NCBI GenBank assembly: GCA_020050965.1
Contig: JAGVJV010000225.1
Coordinates: 1 to 6,785, forward strand
Direction: 5' to 3'
DNA from: Parachlamydiales bacterium
Lineage (GTDB): Bacteria > Chlamydiota > Chlamydiia > Chlamydiales > Rhabdochlamydiaceae
DNA: 6,785 nt
Shown here: positions 5,933 to 6,785 of the stretch, piece after piece
Layout of the letters: each line of letters begins with the position of its first letter
How positions within the stretch are numbered: position 1 is the stretch's first letter
Position numbers and translations under genes: made by a program
The notes under the pieces: generated by a model
Told to the model about the DNA's origin: nothing
What the model saw: only the letters and a program-made list of their open reading frames with translations
The model's database searches: none

Positions 5933-5978
5933 ACAGTTGATTTTATACTAATAGATGTGTATTTTTGCAGTACAATAT
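5933..5978. promoter_or_regulatory. Divergent dnaG-mutS intergenic region with weak promoter candidates
   Basis: This 46-base AT-rich gap must contain, or be overlapped by, the promoters of two divergent genes. For mutS, TATACT (5944-5949) is one mismatch from a consensus -10 and would give a leader of about 23 bases, but no good -35 is found at 16-18 bases. For dnaG, TATAAA (minus strand, 5947-5942) would leave almost no leader. Neither gene shows a Shine-Dalgarno. The assignments are tentative. Confidence 0.3.
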
Positions 5979-6785
5979 ATGACGACCGCACAACAAACAC
6001 CCATGATGGCCCAATGGCACGCCTGCAAAGAGTCGGCCCCCGAGACCATCCTCTTCTTTCGTCTTGGCGATTTCTATGAAGCCTTCTATGAAGATGCTGA
6101 GCTGATTTCCAAAGAACTCGACCTGACGCTCACCAAACGGCAAGAGATTCCGATGGCTGGCGTCCCCCATCACATCTGCGATACCTATATCGACAGGCTC
6201 GTCGCAAAAGGTTACCGAGTGGCAATTGCCGAACAGATGGAAAATCCCAAAGAGGTCAAAGGGATCGTCAAAAGGGAAATCGTCCGGATCGTCACTCCTG
6301 GAACGGTGATCAATTCGACACTGATCCAAGATAAAGAGCCGAGCTATTTGGCCAGCATCGTCCAACTCAACCAGAGCTGGGGCCTCTCTTTTCTCGACAT
6401 CACCACTGCCGACTTTGTTGTGATCGAATTTGAAAATAAGCAGGCGCTCCTCGATGAACTTGCCCGAGTCTGTCCCAAAGAGCTGATCCTCCCTAAGAAG
6501 TTGAAGGAGGACAAAGAATTGCCAAAGGCCCACTACCTCGAAGGGTGGCACTTTGATCATGAGAGCAGCATAGAATTTTTGAAAAAACACTTTAAGGTCC
6601 ACTCTCTAGATGGATTTGGTCTCAAAGGTTTTGTCGCAGGGATTACGGCGGCCGGCGCACTGCTCACCTACGTCAGTGAAGAATTGAATCTGCCGATCAG
6701 TCATCTTTTGACTCTGCGCACTCAATCCAACCTTAGCTACATGCAGATCGACAAAAATACCCAGCGCAACCTCGAACTGACGCAG
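5979..6785 (+). CDS. mutS: DNA mismatch repair protein MutS, N-terminal part (truncated by window end)
   Basis: Mismatch-recognition ATPase that binds mispaired bases and recruits MutL. The visible 269 codons, with no stop, cover the mismatch-binding domain, the connector domain and the beginning of the core; a complete MutS has roughly 800-850 residues, so the ATPase is outside. The mismatch-stacking Phe-x-Glu motif is present in LGDFYEAFYEDA (F32, E34), preceded by TPMMAQWHACKE. Further family matches: LTLTKRQEIPMAGVPHH, GYRVAIAEQMENPKEVKGIVKRE, RIVTPGTVIN, a connector strand WGLSFLDITTADFVVIEF, and YMQIDKNTQRNLELTQ at the edge. Start: ATG 5979 gives MTTAQQTPMM, the usual short lead into the TPMM motif. 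ATG 5955 is in frame eight codons upstream, just after an in-frame TAG at 5952, but would be nearly leaderless with the candidate -10; ATG 6003 starts inside the TPMM motif. Neither has a Shine-Dalgarno. It is divergent from dnaG. Confidence 0.96.
   Translation, partial: MTTAQQTPMMAQWHACKESAPETILFFRLGDFYEAFYEDAELISKELDLTLTKRQEIPMAGVPHHICDTYIDRLVAKGYRVAIAEQMENPKEVKGIVKREIVRIVTPGTVINSTLIQDKEPSYLASIVQLNQSWGLSFLDITTADFVVIEFENKQALLDELARVCPKELILPKKLKEDKELPKAHYLEGWHFDHESSIEFLKKHFKVHSLDGFGLKGFVAGITAAGALLTYVSEELNLPISHLLTLRTQSNLSYMQIDKNTQRNLELTQ

Noticed and set aside
5943..6602. Minus-strand open frame of 219 codons opposite mutS
   Set aside because: It is antisense to a clear MutS coding region, has no family resemblance, and its composition follows from the mutS codons on the other strand.

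Overview
The window looks like a piece of chromosome from a member of the Chlamydiae, probably an environmental lineage (Parachlamydiales-like) rather than a Chlamydiaceae pathogen. The reasons are: (i) a glycyl-tRNA synthetase beta region whose frame stays open to the window edge, as expected for the single-chain alpha-beta fusion (GlyQS) of chlamydiae; (ii) the neighbourhood mutS - dnaG - glyQS, which I remember as conserved in Chlamydia trachomatis (CT792/CT794/CT796); and (iii) a MutS N-terminus (TPMMAQWHACKE...LGDFYEAF) that resembles chlamydial MutS. The organism is inferred, not proven.

Layout. Bases 1-2094 (+) hold the glycyl-tRNA synthetase beta region, 5' end outside the window. It is followed with a 1-base stop/start overlap by a family M19 dipeptidase (2094-3038, +). 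A near-consensus sigma70-type promoter sits in the last codons of the dipeptidase gene and should drive a 204-residue unrecognised membrane-anchored protein (3074-3688, +). That gene converges on, and overlaps by 4 bases, a DCC-family thiol-disulfide oxidoreductase-like gene (3685-4089, -), which lies downstream of the DNA primase gene dnaG (4181-5932, -). A 46-base AT-rich gap separates dnaG from the divergent mutS (5979 to the window end, +, truncated).

The most unusual structure is a long imperfect palindrome of about 169 bases (4013-4181). It fills the space between the dnaG stop and the conserved part of the DCC gene. Its arms can pair over most of about 79 bases, and the apical loop and stem carry the best ribosome-binding site and start codon of the DCC gene. 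A 32-codon ORF inside it is joined by ATGA overlaps to dnaG on one side and to the DCC gene on the other. It could be a palindromic mobile remnant or an RNA control element; the sequence alone does not decide.

Functionally the window mixes housekeeping information genes (translation: GlyQS; replication priming: DnaG; mismatch repair: MutS) with accessory genes (dipeptidase, DCC protein, unknown membrane protein) placed between them. No RNA genes, CRISPR arrays or recognisable transposase genes were seen, and there is no gene-free stretch longer than about 100 bases.
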